A stretch of DNA of 64,000 nucleotides from Rhizobium sp. CFBP 8762 (lineage in GTDB: Bacteria > Pseudomonadota > Alphaproteobacteria > Rhizobiales > Rhizobiaceae), in assembly GCF_014841565.1 (NCBI RefSeq), contig NZ_JACYUD010000002.1:600628-664627 (forward strand), read 5' to 3'. Shown here one piece after another: positions 17,112 to 25,090 of the stretch. The position numbers and the translations under genes are program-made. Within the stretch, counting starts at the first letter, position 1. Each line of letters opens with the position of its first letter. The notes beneath the pieces were generated by a model. The model was not told the DNA's origin. It was given only the letters and a program-made list of their open reading frames with translations, and did not search any database.

Positions 17112-17933
17112 ATGACAGATACCTTCTCTCACGCCTTGGAAAACCAGTTCAGATCACTGCGCTCGCTGATCTATTTTGAAAGCAACCTGCGATTTGCCCG
17201 CCGTTCCATCGGCGTGATCGAAGAACTGGCGGGTATCCTCATTCACGTGGCAGGCTTTGCTGCATTGCGCTATCTCGCGGGCGCTCCCACCCATTATTCC
17301 ATGCCCGCCATACCGTTCATGACATCGGGCATTTTCGCTTTCTGGATGCTGCGGTCCAATATCATGCAGGCCTCGAACTTCAACATCGCCAAAAACCGCT
17401 ACATGGTGTTGCCGCGTGTGACCCAGTTGGACGTTTTGACGGCACGATGCATTGTCAATACGCTGCTGTACATCGGCGTCGCGATGTCGGTCTTCTACTT
17501 GTTCTATTTTCTGGGAATCGGTCCTGCGCCCTATGCGCCTTGGACGCTGATCATGATTTTCTGCGCTTGCAGCCTCTGGGGCTATGGCACGGGTCTGGTT
17601 CTTGGCAGTGTGTTTCTGTTCCTGCCGGTGGTCCGCACGATTTTCGGCGGGTTCACCCGCGTGCTGATGTACACCAGCGGCATTATGTTCATTTGGCCGG
17701 AAGTGCCTTATTCCTTCCGCTATATTGTGGAAAAAAACCCGCTGTTTCATATGGTTGAGTTTGTGCGTGAAGCGTATTTCGGCACCTATATTTCCGCCAT
17801 GGCGGATCCGTTCTACGTGTTCAAATGGATTATCTTGTCGCTGGCGCTGGGTCTGGTGGTGGAGCGCCTGTGCAGGCCCTATGCGCTGATGTCGACGCAC
17901 CGCGGCGACGACGCCGATTTTGATACGATCTAA
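17112..17933 (+). CDS. kpsM: KpsM-like ABC-2 permease for capsule export
   Basis: A 273-residue integral membrane protein of the ABC-2 exporter permease family. An N-terminal cytoplasmic stretch of about 35 residues leads into six hydrophobic segments: about 40-56, 68-80, 112-136, 144-170, 178-198 and 236-253. A loop with KNPLFHMVEFVREAYFG, conserved in KpsM/Wzm proteins, precedes the last helix. With the KpsT-like ATPase and the KpsE-like protein it would move the lipid-linked polysaccharide across the inner membrane. The rhizobial counterpart is one of the rkpRST products. It follows the unknown secreted protein by one base; a repeat separates it from the ATPase gene. Confidence 0.85.
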   Translation: MTDTFSHALENQFRSLRSLIYFESNLRFARRSIGVIEELAGILIHVAGFAALRYLAGAPTHYSMPAIPFMTSGIFAFWMLRSNIMQASNFNIAKNRYMVLPRVTQLDVLTARCIVNTLLYIGVAMSVFYLFYFLGIGPAPYAPWTLIMIFCACSLWGYGTGLVLGSVFLFLPVVRTIFGGFTRVLMYTSGIMFIWPEVPYSFRYIVEKNPLFHMVEFVREAYFGTYISAMADPFYVFKWIILSLALGLVVERLCRPYALMSTHRGDDADFDTI

Positions 17934-17934
17934 A

Positions 17935-17976
17935 GCATGTCCACAAGTGGACACCGGTTTTGGAACAAAGACATGC
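17935..17976. repeat. Rhizobial-type palindromic intergenic repeat (GCATGTC...GACATGC)
   Basis: GCATGTC (17935-17941) and GACATGC (17970-17976) form inverted ends around a core reading AAGTGGACACCGGTTTT. This resembles a short palindrome very common between genes in Rhizobiales. It lies in the 74-bp gap between the exporter permease and ATPase genes and would fold in the mRNA, possibly changing relative expression of the two. Family membership is from memory of the motif, not from a search. Confidence 0.6.
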
Positions 17977-18007
17977 ACAAAACAAACCTTGAAGCGGGAC
18001 GTACGAC

Positions 18008-18766
18008 GTGAACCCAAGGGACCACACCAGACCTGTGCCGCTGCGCCTCGTGGAACCGCCCGCGCACCTGCCGGGCGTCGAGTTTCGTAACGTGTCCAAA
18101 TTTATTGGCCATGGCAAGAAGGCGCGTCTGGTTCTGTCCAATGTCAATGCAACCTTTTCACGCGGCAAATTCATCGCGGTTCTTGGACAAAAAGGTTCGG
18201 GCAAAACCACGCTTGCCAATCTTCTGAACGGCAATACCCGTCCCGATCAGGGTGAAATCAGCCATGGTGCGACGGTATCCTGGCCGACCGGTGCGCGCCG
18301 CATCCTCAACAACACCACCAGCCTGCGGGCCAATATCCGCTTTCTGGCCGGTGTCTACGGCTTTCCCATCGAGGATCTGATCGAGGATGTCCGGACTTTT
18401 GCCAGCATTGGTGCGCAGGATTTTGATCGTCCCATCCGAGATTTGCCCAATGAAATCGGCAACCGCGCAACCACTGCGCTGTCGCTTGCCGCACCCTTTG
18501 ATATTCTTGTCACGGACGACACCATGTTTCTGGGCAGCAATGCTTTTCGCAAGAAAGCCATGGACCGCCTTGCTTCCATGAAAGGTACGCGGGGCGTCAT
18601 TGGCATTACCCGGAACATAGCGCTCGTTCGCGAATTGTTTGAGGACTGCATGACCCTGTCGGACGGCCGCCTGATAACCCACGCCAACCGGGGCGATGCG
18701 ATCCGCGCATTCAAAGCGCAGGATCGTCAGCCCGATCAGGACCAGAACGACGATGACGATTCGTAA
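18008..18766 (+). CDS. kpsT: KpsT-like capsule export ATPase with degenerate catalytic motifs
   Basis: A 252-residue ABC ATPase of KpsT/Wzt size. Walker A is intact (GQKGSGKTT, residues 60-68). Other motifs are not: Walker B reads DILVTDD, with Asp171 where the catalytic Glu should be; the stretch aligned to the KpsT signature SSGM reads PNEIG; and the switch region reads GITRN without the usual His. The C-terminus is a short acidic tail. The start is a GTG at 18008. Context (KpsM before, KpsE after) leaves little doubt that it belongs to the exporter, but it may bind ATP without hydrolysing it normally, or represent a divergent subfamily. Confidence 0.8.
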   Translation: MNPRDHTRPVPLRLVEPPAHLPGVEFRNVSKFIGHGKKARLVLSNVNATFSRGKFIAVLGQKGSGKTTLANLLNGNTRPDQGEISHGATVSWPTGARRILNNTTSLRANIRFLAGVYGFPIEDLIEDVRTFASIGAQDFDRPIRDLPNEIGNRATTALSLAAPFDILVTDDTMFLGSNAFRKKAMDRLASMKGTRGVIGITRNIALVRELFEDCMTLSDGRLITHANRGDAIRAFKAQDRQPDQDQNDDDDS

Positions 18767-18859
18767 TCTGCCGCCCGTTGCGGCCAACATTGTTATATTT
18801 CCCATTAAATGCTATGGGTTTATCATGGCACCTAGGGCTCTCACCGGAAAGATTTGGGC

Positions 18860-20128
18860 ATGAATATCTATGATAAGATAATGTCTCCCAAAACCATCGA
18901 TAAGCCAAAGGGCTTTACCGACGACCGGGAGCCGCCAAAGGCATTTGTGCGCACCCGCGAGAACGAGCGCGAAACGGTGCGACCGGAAGAGCGGATCATA
19001 CCGGAACCTCCCCGTCTGGAGTCGCCATCCAAGATCTGGAACCAGCGTTCCCGCCTGTTCAACCTGATCGTTATTCCGCTGCCCATTATTGCGGGTGCCA
19101 TCTATTTTTATGGGTTCGCGTCCGACGCCTATGTGGTGCAGTCGATCTATGCGATCCGCAACCCGACCTCTTCCATGGCACAGCAATCGGCTCCGATGAC
19201 CTTTGCGGGTGGTTCAACCACGGCAGAGCGGGCCATTGACGAGTCCTATGCGGTGGTCAACTACATCCGGTCGCGGTCTGCTTTTGAGGAGTTGGAAAAG
19301 GGCCTGAACCTGTCCAGCCGCTTTTCCGTACCGTCGATTGACTGGCTGGGTCGCCTGCCGGAAAACGCAACCTCCGAGCAGCGCTACCAGTATTACACCA
19401 AGCACGTAACCGTGTCGTACAACGACGTGGAAGGCCAGATCAATCTGGACACGAGAGCCTATGACGCGGATACGGCTTTCCAGATGTCGCAGTTGCTGGC
19501 GAAAGCCAGTGAGAAACTGGTCAACGAGTTTAACGAGCGCGCGCGCTCCGATCTCATCAAGCTGGCGGAAGAGCAGGTAGCAATGTCGGCAGCGCAAATG
19601 CGTCAAGCCAATGATGCCATCACCGCATTCCAGCAGCAGAACAGCACCATCGATCCGTCCATGGACGTGGCGTCGCTAAACAGCGTTATCACGCAGTTGC
19701 GCGGTGAAACGGCTACCAAGCAGGCCCAGCGCAACGCGCTCGGCGACGATTCGACCAAGACCGGTCCGCGCGCGACGGAAACCAACAATCTGTTGAAGGC
19801 GCTTCAGTCCCAGATCGCAGCCGAGCAGGCCCGCCTGACTGGCCAGACGGATGCGGTGGCGCCGCTCATCAACAAATACAAGCTGTTGTCTGTGGATCAA
19901 CAGTTGATGCAGCAGAAATATTCCGCCTCCATCAGCATGTTGCAGAATGCGCAGCTTCAGGCGGAGCACCAGAAACTTTATATCGTCAATGTCGTGAGCC
20001 CCTCGCAGCCCGACCAGCCGGTGTTGCCGGACCGGCACCGCCGTATGCTGGAAATCATCGCGCTGACGGCTGTTAGCTGGCTGATCCTGCGCATGATCTT
20101 TGCTTCTGTCAGGGACCACCGGATTTAG
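18860..20128 (+). CDS. kpsE: KpsE-like inner-membrane polysaccharide export protein
   Basis: A 422-residue protein starting at ATG 18860 (a TTG six bases upstream is unlikely). Layout is that of a polysaccharide co-polymerase/KpsE protein: a charged cytoplasmic N-terminus of about 65 residues, a first membrane helix at about 67-86, a large periplasmic region predicted to be mostly coiled coil between about 190 and 370, the PxxP-type segment SPSQPDQPVLPDRHRR, and a second helix near the C-terminus (about 395-412). It would link the inner-membrane ABC exporter to the Wza/KpsD-like outer-membrane protein encoded at 26631-27764. It is the last gene of the rightward operon. The 147 bp to the convergent GT61 gene carry two 7-bp hairpins (20168-20190, 20210-20231) without T-tracts. 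Confidence 0.85.
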   Translation: MNIYDKIMSPKTIDKPKGFTDDREPPKAFVRTRENERETVRPEERIIPEPPRLESPSKIWNQRSRLFNLIVIPLPIIAGAIYFYGFASDAYVVQSIYAIRNPTSSMAQQSAPMTFAGGSTTAERAIDESYAVVNYIRSRSAFEELEKGLNLSSRFSVPSIDWLGRLPENATSEQRYQYYTKHVTVSYNDVEGQINLDTRAYDADTAFQMSQLLAKASEKLVNEFNERARSDLIKLAEEQVAMSAAQMRQANDAITAFQQQNSTIDPSMDVASLNSVITQLRGETATKQAQRNALGDDSTKTGPRATETNNLLKALQSQIAAEQARLTGQTDAVAPLINKYKLLSVDQQLMQQKYSASISMLQNAQLQAEHQKLYIVNVVSPSQPDQPVLPDRHRRMLEIIALTAVSWLILRMIFASVRDHRI

Positions 20129-20275
20129 GGTTTACCGGCCCGTTTTGCGTAGTATTCGACAGCCTTACCCCTGTGATTGGTTAACAGGGGCCCACCTTCA
20201 CGGGAAATTTCTCCACTTTCATCCGTGGAGAGCAACGTGTGCCGAGAAGGCATTTCCGTTGCAGTACTCTCTACC

Positions 20276-21775
20276 TTACAGTTCGCTCAGTTTCGTTTCC
20301 AAAAGTTGCATCAACCTATCGATATCAACGGTCCATCCTTGCGACACCGGATCCACGGCTTCCAGCCACATCGTGTGATGATGGCCGCGAGCTTGCGACA
20401 AACGCGCAAAGTTGAACCTTAGATTATGTGACCCGATCTGAGACGGCATCAGTTCCACCACCTGCAAGCCCGGCTTGGCAGCAATCAGATGGGTAAGCCC
20501 GGCCCCATGGGGTGCAATAACCATTTTTGCAAACTGGACCTGCTGGACCTGCTCCGCAAGAGACATCTCGGAAAACAGGCAGATTTGTACACCAAGCGCC
20601 TGTAGCCTCGTTTCAAGCTCCACCTCATTCGCCATAACGCGCCTGTCAGAATCGCGACGCGATATGTAAATGGCGTCGAAGGGGCGGATGTGGTGTGCAA
20701 TGCGCGGTGAGTTCTCTCGGATCAGGTCGTAAGTCCGGGCAAAGTACGACCATTGCGCCAGCCGATCTATGCTGATGTGTGGCACATAACATTCGGCACA
20801 CCGGACAGCGCCCGGAATCTTGAGACTTTGCGGACGGAAGGGGCTCAGCAAATCCAGCGTTTCCTCTTGAAAGGAACGGGAATGCTCGCCAAACAAAACG
20901 GTCGCCTTCAGGTCCGGTGCATACAGGTGCCAACTCAATGCTGGCAGATGCTCGGCAAACCAGTGATAGAAACCTCTGGTCGCATTGGTGGAAAGGATCG
21001 CCGTGTCGACCTGCGCGTAGGGCGGCGTGGTCGTCATGTCTTCGAGTGGACGATGGGCATTGCGGAGAATATCTCCGTTTTCGCGCCACATCTGCCCAAG
21101 CGAGTTGACGAACACATCTCGGTAAACAGTCACAGTTGGACGCCGTTTATTGGCCACCCGCCCTTCCATTTTTTTCCACAACTCAACATTGATCGTTCTG
21201 TGTTCCGGTGCCAATCCTTCGAAATGAAGAATGTCCAGTGTACCCGCCGCACTCTGCTCGTCGGTGGGTTCAGAAACGAACTGATACCGAGAGCGCTCGC
21301 CGGGTTCGGGTTTATCCTGCTCGGAATACTGGAGCGAACTGCCCGTATGCACATGTAGAACCTCGTTGAGGATACGCGCGGCCTTGGCTTCTATCTCCTT
21401 ATCCTGCGTTCCCTTCATAATCCGCTGACAAAGCGCAGAAAACCGTACCGGGTCTTCAGCATGGTTCATATCGGCGATGATCTGCCACGCCTCATCAGTT
21501 TTAGCCCAACTGACCAGTTTTGATGCGACCCCGACAGCCACGGCATGGGGCACTTTGGTTCTGGCACAGCGTTCTGTAATGCCCTGAATGGTTTCCGTGT
21601 CGCCTTTTTCCAACGCCAGACTCAGGAGTTGCGGCAGGTCTCGTGACCGCACTCTCATATAGCGAGGCTTGCGTTTGGGCCGTTCGCCCACCGTTTCCGG
21701 CAGCACGACCGAATGTCGGGGCCAGAAACGGTTCAGTGCATGCCGAAATTTTGATCTGATAGCATCTATAAACAT
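20276..21775 (-). CDS. GT61-family (DUF563) glycosyltransferase
   Basis: A 499-residue protein. The C-terminal 300 residues form a GT61/DUF563 domain: GFYHWFAEHLPALSW, IYISRRDSDRRVMANE, and the signature MVIAPHGAGLTHLI followed by VVELMP. The N-terminal 180 residues contain no recognised domain and look helical. The family includes xylosyl-, GlcNAc- and capsule-related transferases of bacteria and eukaryotes, so the sugar cannot be predicted. The start is the ATG at 21775; a GTG six bases upstream is possible. An intrinsic terminator lies between the pyruvyltransferase gene and this one, so it probably has its own promoter while still serving the capsule. Confidence 0.82.
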   Translation of the reverse strand: MFIDAIRSKFRHALNRFWPRHSVVLPETVGERPKRKPRYMRVRSRDLPQLLSLALEKGDTETIQGITERCARTKVPHAVAVGVASKLVSWAKTDEAWQIIADMNHAEDPVRFSALCQRIMKGTQDKEIEAKAARILNEVLHVHTGSSLQYSEQDKPEPGERSRYQFVSEPTDEQSAAGTLDILHFEGLAPEHRTINVELWKKMEGRVANKRRPTVTVYRDVFVNSLGQMWRENGDILRNAHRPLEDMTTTPPYAQVDTAILSTNATRGFYHWFAEHLPALSWHLYAPDLKATVLFGEHSRSFQEETLDLLSPFRPQSLKIPGAVRCAECYVPHISIDRLAQWSYFARTYDLIRENSPRIAHHIRPFDAIYISRRDSDRRVMANEVELETRLQALGVQICLFSEMSLAEQVQQVQFAKMVIAPHGAGLTHLIAAKPGLQVVELMPSQIGSHNLRFNFARLSQARGHHHTMWLEAVDPVSQGWTVDIDRLMQLLETKLSEL

Positions 21776-21816
21776 GGGCACCCGCGAGCGTTTGTTACAA
21801 CGCAGTGTAGCGTGTG

Positions 21817-21856
21817 AAAAACGTCATTTGTGCGTCTCTGTCAGACGCCCAAATGA
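21817..21856 (-). terminator. Intrinsic terminator after the pyruvyltransferase operon
   Basis: A 14-bp stem with one mismatch (arms 21824-21837 and 21843-21856, 5-nt loop) starts 9 bp beyond the stop of the tandem pyruvyltransferase gene and is followed in the leftward direction by five T (complement of 21817-21821). Confidence 0.75.
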
Positions 21857-21865
21857 CTAAGCACA

Positions 21866-23983
21866 TCAGTAATTCAGCGTAGATTCAGCCTCAGGGGTAA
21901 CCTCCCACAACCCATCCGCATTCACCGCAGCCACTGGCACCGGAAAGGCGGTGAGCAGCGCATCGGCGGTGTAGGAGAGCGGCGTCCAGTTCTCCGCCAC
22001 GAAGCGGATTGCGTCTTCCCACGGCGTTTCCCGGTCGCGCACCAGCCCATAGGTCAGCACCGTTTTGGCACCGGCACCCAGATAGAAATCCCGGATACGA
22101 TGGTCGATTCGTGCCGTCTCATCCTCAAGATCGAGGTGCATGCCCTCGCCCTCTCCATAGGTCGCAAACCAAGCGCAGGGAATACCGTAGGTTTCGGCAA
22201 TCACAAGGCCATGCAAACTGGTGGACAGGATCATGTCGCAGGCGACGATCTCCTGAACCCGCTCCTCAAGAGCGGCGGTGGTGCGCTCTGTCACAGTGTT
22301 GATAATGCGGATCTGGTCGTGAAGCTCGGGTGGAATACCGTAGCGGATCAGTTCGGCTTTCGTGCGGGCCTCCGGCGTATAGCCATCCAGCTCCGTCAAA
22401 TGCACAATCACGCCGAGGCGGTGAGTTTTGACACCCTTGGCTGGCCAGATGCGGGGCAACAGCCAGACCGGATCACCATAAACATGCTGCACACCGTCAA
22501 TGCCCGCCTGCTCCAGCACCTGTGCGGTGCGCGGGCCACGCGTCGCATGAATACGGTAATCGGTATCGGGTGCTTTGGCGAAGGCCTTCAATGACGGATC
22601 AAACGCATTGCGTGTGGCATCCAGCCCCGTTCCCCAATAGTGGAGAATGCCGTTTTTCTGCGCATGGCCGATGGTTCCCACCCCGACCATGCGCTCGATT
22701 GGCTGATCAAACCCGGCATGCACCACCGGACGCCCGGAAATGGCTGCAACCACCACCGCACTCAGCGCATCGCCCAGATTGGCATAGGGCACATTTGTGG
22801 TGCTCGCCGCCCAGGACAGCGGTATCTGTGGCCAGTCGGGGGTCAGCGACCCATCAACTTGTTGAGCGCCGACTTGATCCCCCCCTGAACTCCCCCTTGC
22901 GTCAGAAGTTTTTTTTTGAGCCGCTCCACCGGAGGTGGCCAGTTTATCGGCACGCCGCAGTTCGCTGACATCATGTTGCAGCTTTAGCCCGGTCAGCGCC
23001 GGATGCTCCCATATGGTTTTGCCTTCCTCCGGCACAACCGGATTGTAAGCAAGCGGGAAGGCCGCAATCAAACGGTCCTCGTCCAGCGTCACCGGCTTCC
23101 ACGCCTGATCGATAGCAGCCATCACCTTGCGCCAGTCGGTCGGCTTGTTGCGTGGCTGCACATAGGCTTGCACCGTTTCCTGGCCAAGACCGCGATAAAG
23201 ATCGACAATTCGCAGATCCAGATCGCCTTCCGGGTCAAGCGCCAGCGTCTGCAAGCCGGGACCAGGGCCGCCGGGCGAGAAATACAGGCAAGGAATGCCA
23301 TAGCTTTCCGCAATCACCATGCCGTGTAGACTGGTGGACACAATGCGTTCGCAGGCCAGAATCTCGTCCATCTTGTCGCGCATCGCGGCCATGCTGATGG
23401 GCGTAACGGTGCTGATCAGATGCACATCGTCCTTCAGATCATCGGGGATATCAAAACGCTTGATCGTGTCACGCGGTTTGGCTTCCACACCCCGGTCTGC
23501 CAGTTCCGACAGATGCAAAATTGCACCGACCTTCCATTTCTTCTTGATGTCCGGGCGGTAGAAGCGCGGCAGCAACCAGACGGGGTCGCCATAGACATGC
23601 GGCTTGTCGCCGTCCGGGCCGGCCAGCAGCGCTTCCGAAACCGGGCCGCGTGTAGCCGTCACGACAAAGTTGGAGCCTTCCGGCACGGTGAATTTTACCT
23701 TTTCGCCAGCGGGTGCCGAAGGATTTTTCCAGTTGGAGCAGCCCGTGCCCCAGAAGTAGACGTCCCCGCCTTCAAAACCATGGCCGATGGTGCCCACACA
23801 GCCCATGCGCAGCGACTTCGATTTCGTCGGCACGCGCGTAATGTCGCGTCCGCTCATCAGCGCCACCATCACGGGGCTCAGCGCATCGCCGAAGTTGAGA
23901 TAGTCCATATCCATGGTCGATCCGGCCCAGGCGAGCGGGATGGCGGCGGTATCGTTCAGCCTTTCGGCAAAGTCTTGGCGCAT
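21866..23983 (-). CDS. Two fused polysaccharide pyruvyltransferase modules
   Basis: A 705-residue protein made of two homologous modules (about 12-335 and 386-700) joined by a Ser/Gly/Gln-rich linker at about 350-383. Each has NxGDALSxVxV at the start, GTIGH and a WGTG block, YGDPVWLLPR, and the polysaccharide pyruvyltransferase signature STSLHGxVIAExYGIPC (216-232 and 587-603). Such enzymes transfer pyruvate from phosphoenolpyruvate to form 4,6- or 3,4-ketals on sugars. The fusion suggests a built-in heterodimer or two specificities. It follows a third, separate copy by 3 bp. Both signature histidines are present, so neither module looks dead. Confidence 0.85.
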   Translation of the reverse strand: MRQDFAERLNDTAAIPLAWAGSTMDMDYLNFGDALSPVMVALMSGRDITRVPTKSKSLRMGCVGTIGHGFEGGDVYFWGTGCSNWKNPSAPAGEKVKFTVPEGSNFVVTATRGPVSEALLAGPDGDKPHVYGDPVWLLPRFYRPDIKKKWKVGAILHLSELADRGVEAKPRDTIKRFDIPDDLKDDVHLISTVTPISMAAMRDKMDEILACERIVSTSLHGMVIAESYGIPCLYFSPGGPGPGLQTLALDPEGDLDLRIVDLYRGLGQETVQAYVQPRNKPTDWRKVMAAIDQAWKPVTLDEDRLIAAFPLAYNPVVPEEGKTIWEHPALTGLKLQHDVSELRRADKLATSGGAAQKKTSDARGSSGGDQVGAQQVDGSLTPDWPQIPLSWAASTTNVPYANLGDALSAVVVAAISGRPVVHAGFDQPIERMVGVGTIGHAQKNGILHYWGTGLDATRNAFDPSLKAFAKAPDTDYRIHATRGPRTAQVLEQAGIDGVQHVYGDPVWLLPRIWPAKGVKTHRLGVIVHLTELDGYTPEARTKAELIRYGIPPELHDQIRIINTVTERTTAALEERVQEIVACDMILSTSLHGLVIAETYGIPCAWFATYGEGEGMHLDLEDETARIDHRIRDFYLGAGAKTVLTYGLVRDRETPWEDAIRFVAENWTPLSYTADALLTAFPVPVAAVNADGLWEVTPEAESTLNY

Positions 23984-23986
23984 GTG

Positions 23987-25090
23987 TCAGTCCTTCTTGC
24001 TTCTACCGCTAAACAGTCTTGGGAGTGCATTGAACAAGGATGCCGCCTTCTGGCGGCGCGGTGTCGTCGTCTGTCCGCCGCGTATGGGGACAGCGCGGAT
24101 CAACGGATCGTCGAAAATGGAAGCCCCGGCTTTTGCCTCTACCGGCTTGTAAGGCAATGGAAAACGCTCGATCAGCGGGCCGCTATCAAATGCGGTTGGC
24201 TGCCACGCGCGGTCGACGGCACGCATGACATCCTGCCAATCGGTGCGTGTGCGCCGGTCCTGCACATAAACCGGAATGGAGGTATGGCCGAGGCCACTGT
24301 AAAGATCGGCAAACCGCAGGTCTATCGCCCGGTCATCGCCGAACTGCACGGTCGACAGCCCCGGCGTTTTGCCACGAACGGCAAAATACAGGCAGGGAAT
24401 GCCATAGCTCTCGGCAAACACCATGCCGTGCAGACTGGTGGATACGATGCGCTCGCAAGACAGAATCAGATCCAGTCGCGCCTGCATCGCCTCCACGCTC
24501 GGCTCGGTGACTGTGTTGATCAGCACGATATCCTGCGCCTCTTCAGGCGAAAGGGCGTAGCGGACCAGTTCCGGCTTGGGATTGGCAGTGGTTGAACGGT
24601 CGGCCAGATCAGCCAGATGGATGATGACGCCAAGCTTCCAGCGCTTTTTGACCGGTGGCCGGTAGAACTGCGGCAGCAGCCAGACCGGATCGCCATACAC
24701 CGCCGGTCCGGTTGCGTTTGCCTCACCCAGAATGGCGCGGGTAACGGGTCCGCGCGTGGCCAGCACCCGAAATCTGGAGCGCGGCCCCGGCTTGAACAGT
24801 TCTTTTTCCACACCCGCCGGTGCCAATGGATTGGCGTAGCGCGAGGAGCCGGTGCCCCATACCCAGACGTCGCCGCCCTTATCCAGATTTTGCGCGATGG
24901 TGCCGACTGCTGCCAAGCGCGGCCGGGGAGAATCATGGGCCATATGGGTGCATGGCAGACCGCTCATCAGCGATACCATCACCGGTGAGAGGGCATCGCC
25001 AAGGTTGATGTAGGTCTGCTCGGCCGTGGCCGCAACGAATGACAGCGGAATGGCGCCCTCATCGGCTGCGATGCGCGTCAGTTCCTTCAT
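23987..25090 (-). CDS. Polysaccharide pyruvyltransferase, single module
   Basis: A 367-residue protein of one pyruvyltransferase module, clearly homologous to both modules of the next gene: INLGDALSPVMVSLMSG near the N-terminus, WGTGSSRYANP, ATRGPVTRAIL, VYGDPVWLLPQFYRP and STSLHGMVFAESYGIPC. It resembles module 1 of the fused protein more than module 2, for example in the FYRP segment and spacing, so a recent duplication is likely. A basic tail of about 40 residues follows the catalytic domain. The ATG overlaps the upstream glycosyltransferase stop by 4 bp. Predicted role: pyruvate ketal decoration of the capsule. Confidence 0.85.
   Translation of the reverse strand: MKELTRIAADEGAIPLSFVAATAEQTYINLGDALSPVMVSLMSGLPCTHMAHDSPRPRLAAVGTIAQNLDKGGDVWVWGTGSSRYANPLAPAGVEKELFKPGPRSRFRVLATRGPVTRAILGEANATGPAVYGDPVWLLPQFYRPPVKKRWKLGVIIHLADLADRSTTANPKPELVRYALSPEEAQDIVLINTVTEPSVEAMQARLDLILSCERIVSTSLHGMVFAESYGIPCLYFAVRGKTPGLSTVQFGDDRAIDLRFADLYSGLGHTSIPVYVQDRRTRTDWQDVMRAVDRAWQPTAFDSGPLIERFPLPYKPVEAKAGASIFDDPLIRAVPIRGGQTTTPRRQKAASLFNALPRLFSGRSKKD

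Noticed and set aside
20129-20275. Two hairpins between convergent kpsE and GT61 genes as a terminator
   Set aside because: Stems of 7 bp without T-tracts in either direction. Termination may occur here, but the sequence does not support a firm call.
23420-24595. 391-codon plus-strand frame opposite the pyruvyltransferases
   Set aside because: Antisense to two genes with conserved signatures; no homology of its own.
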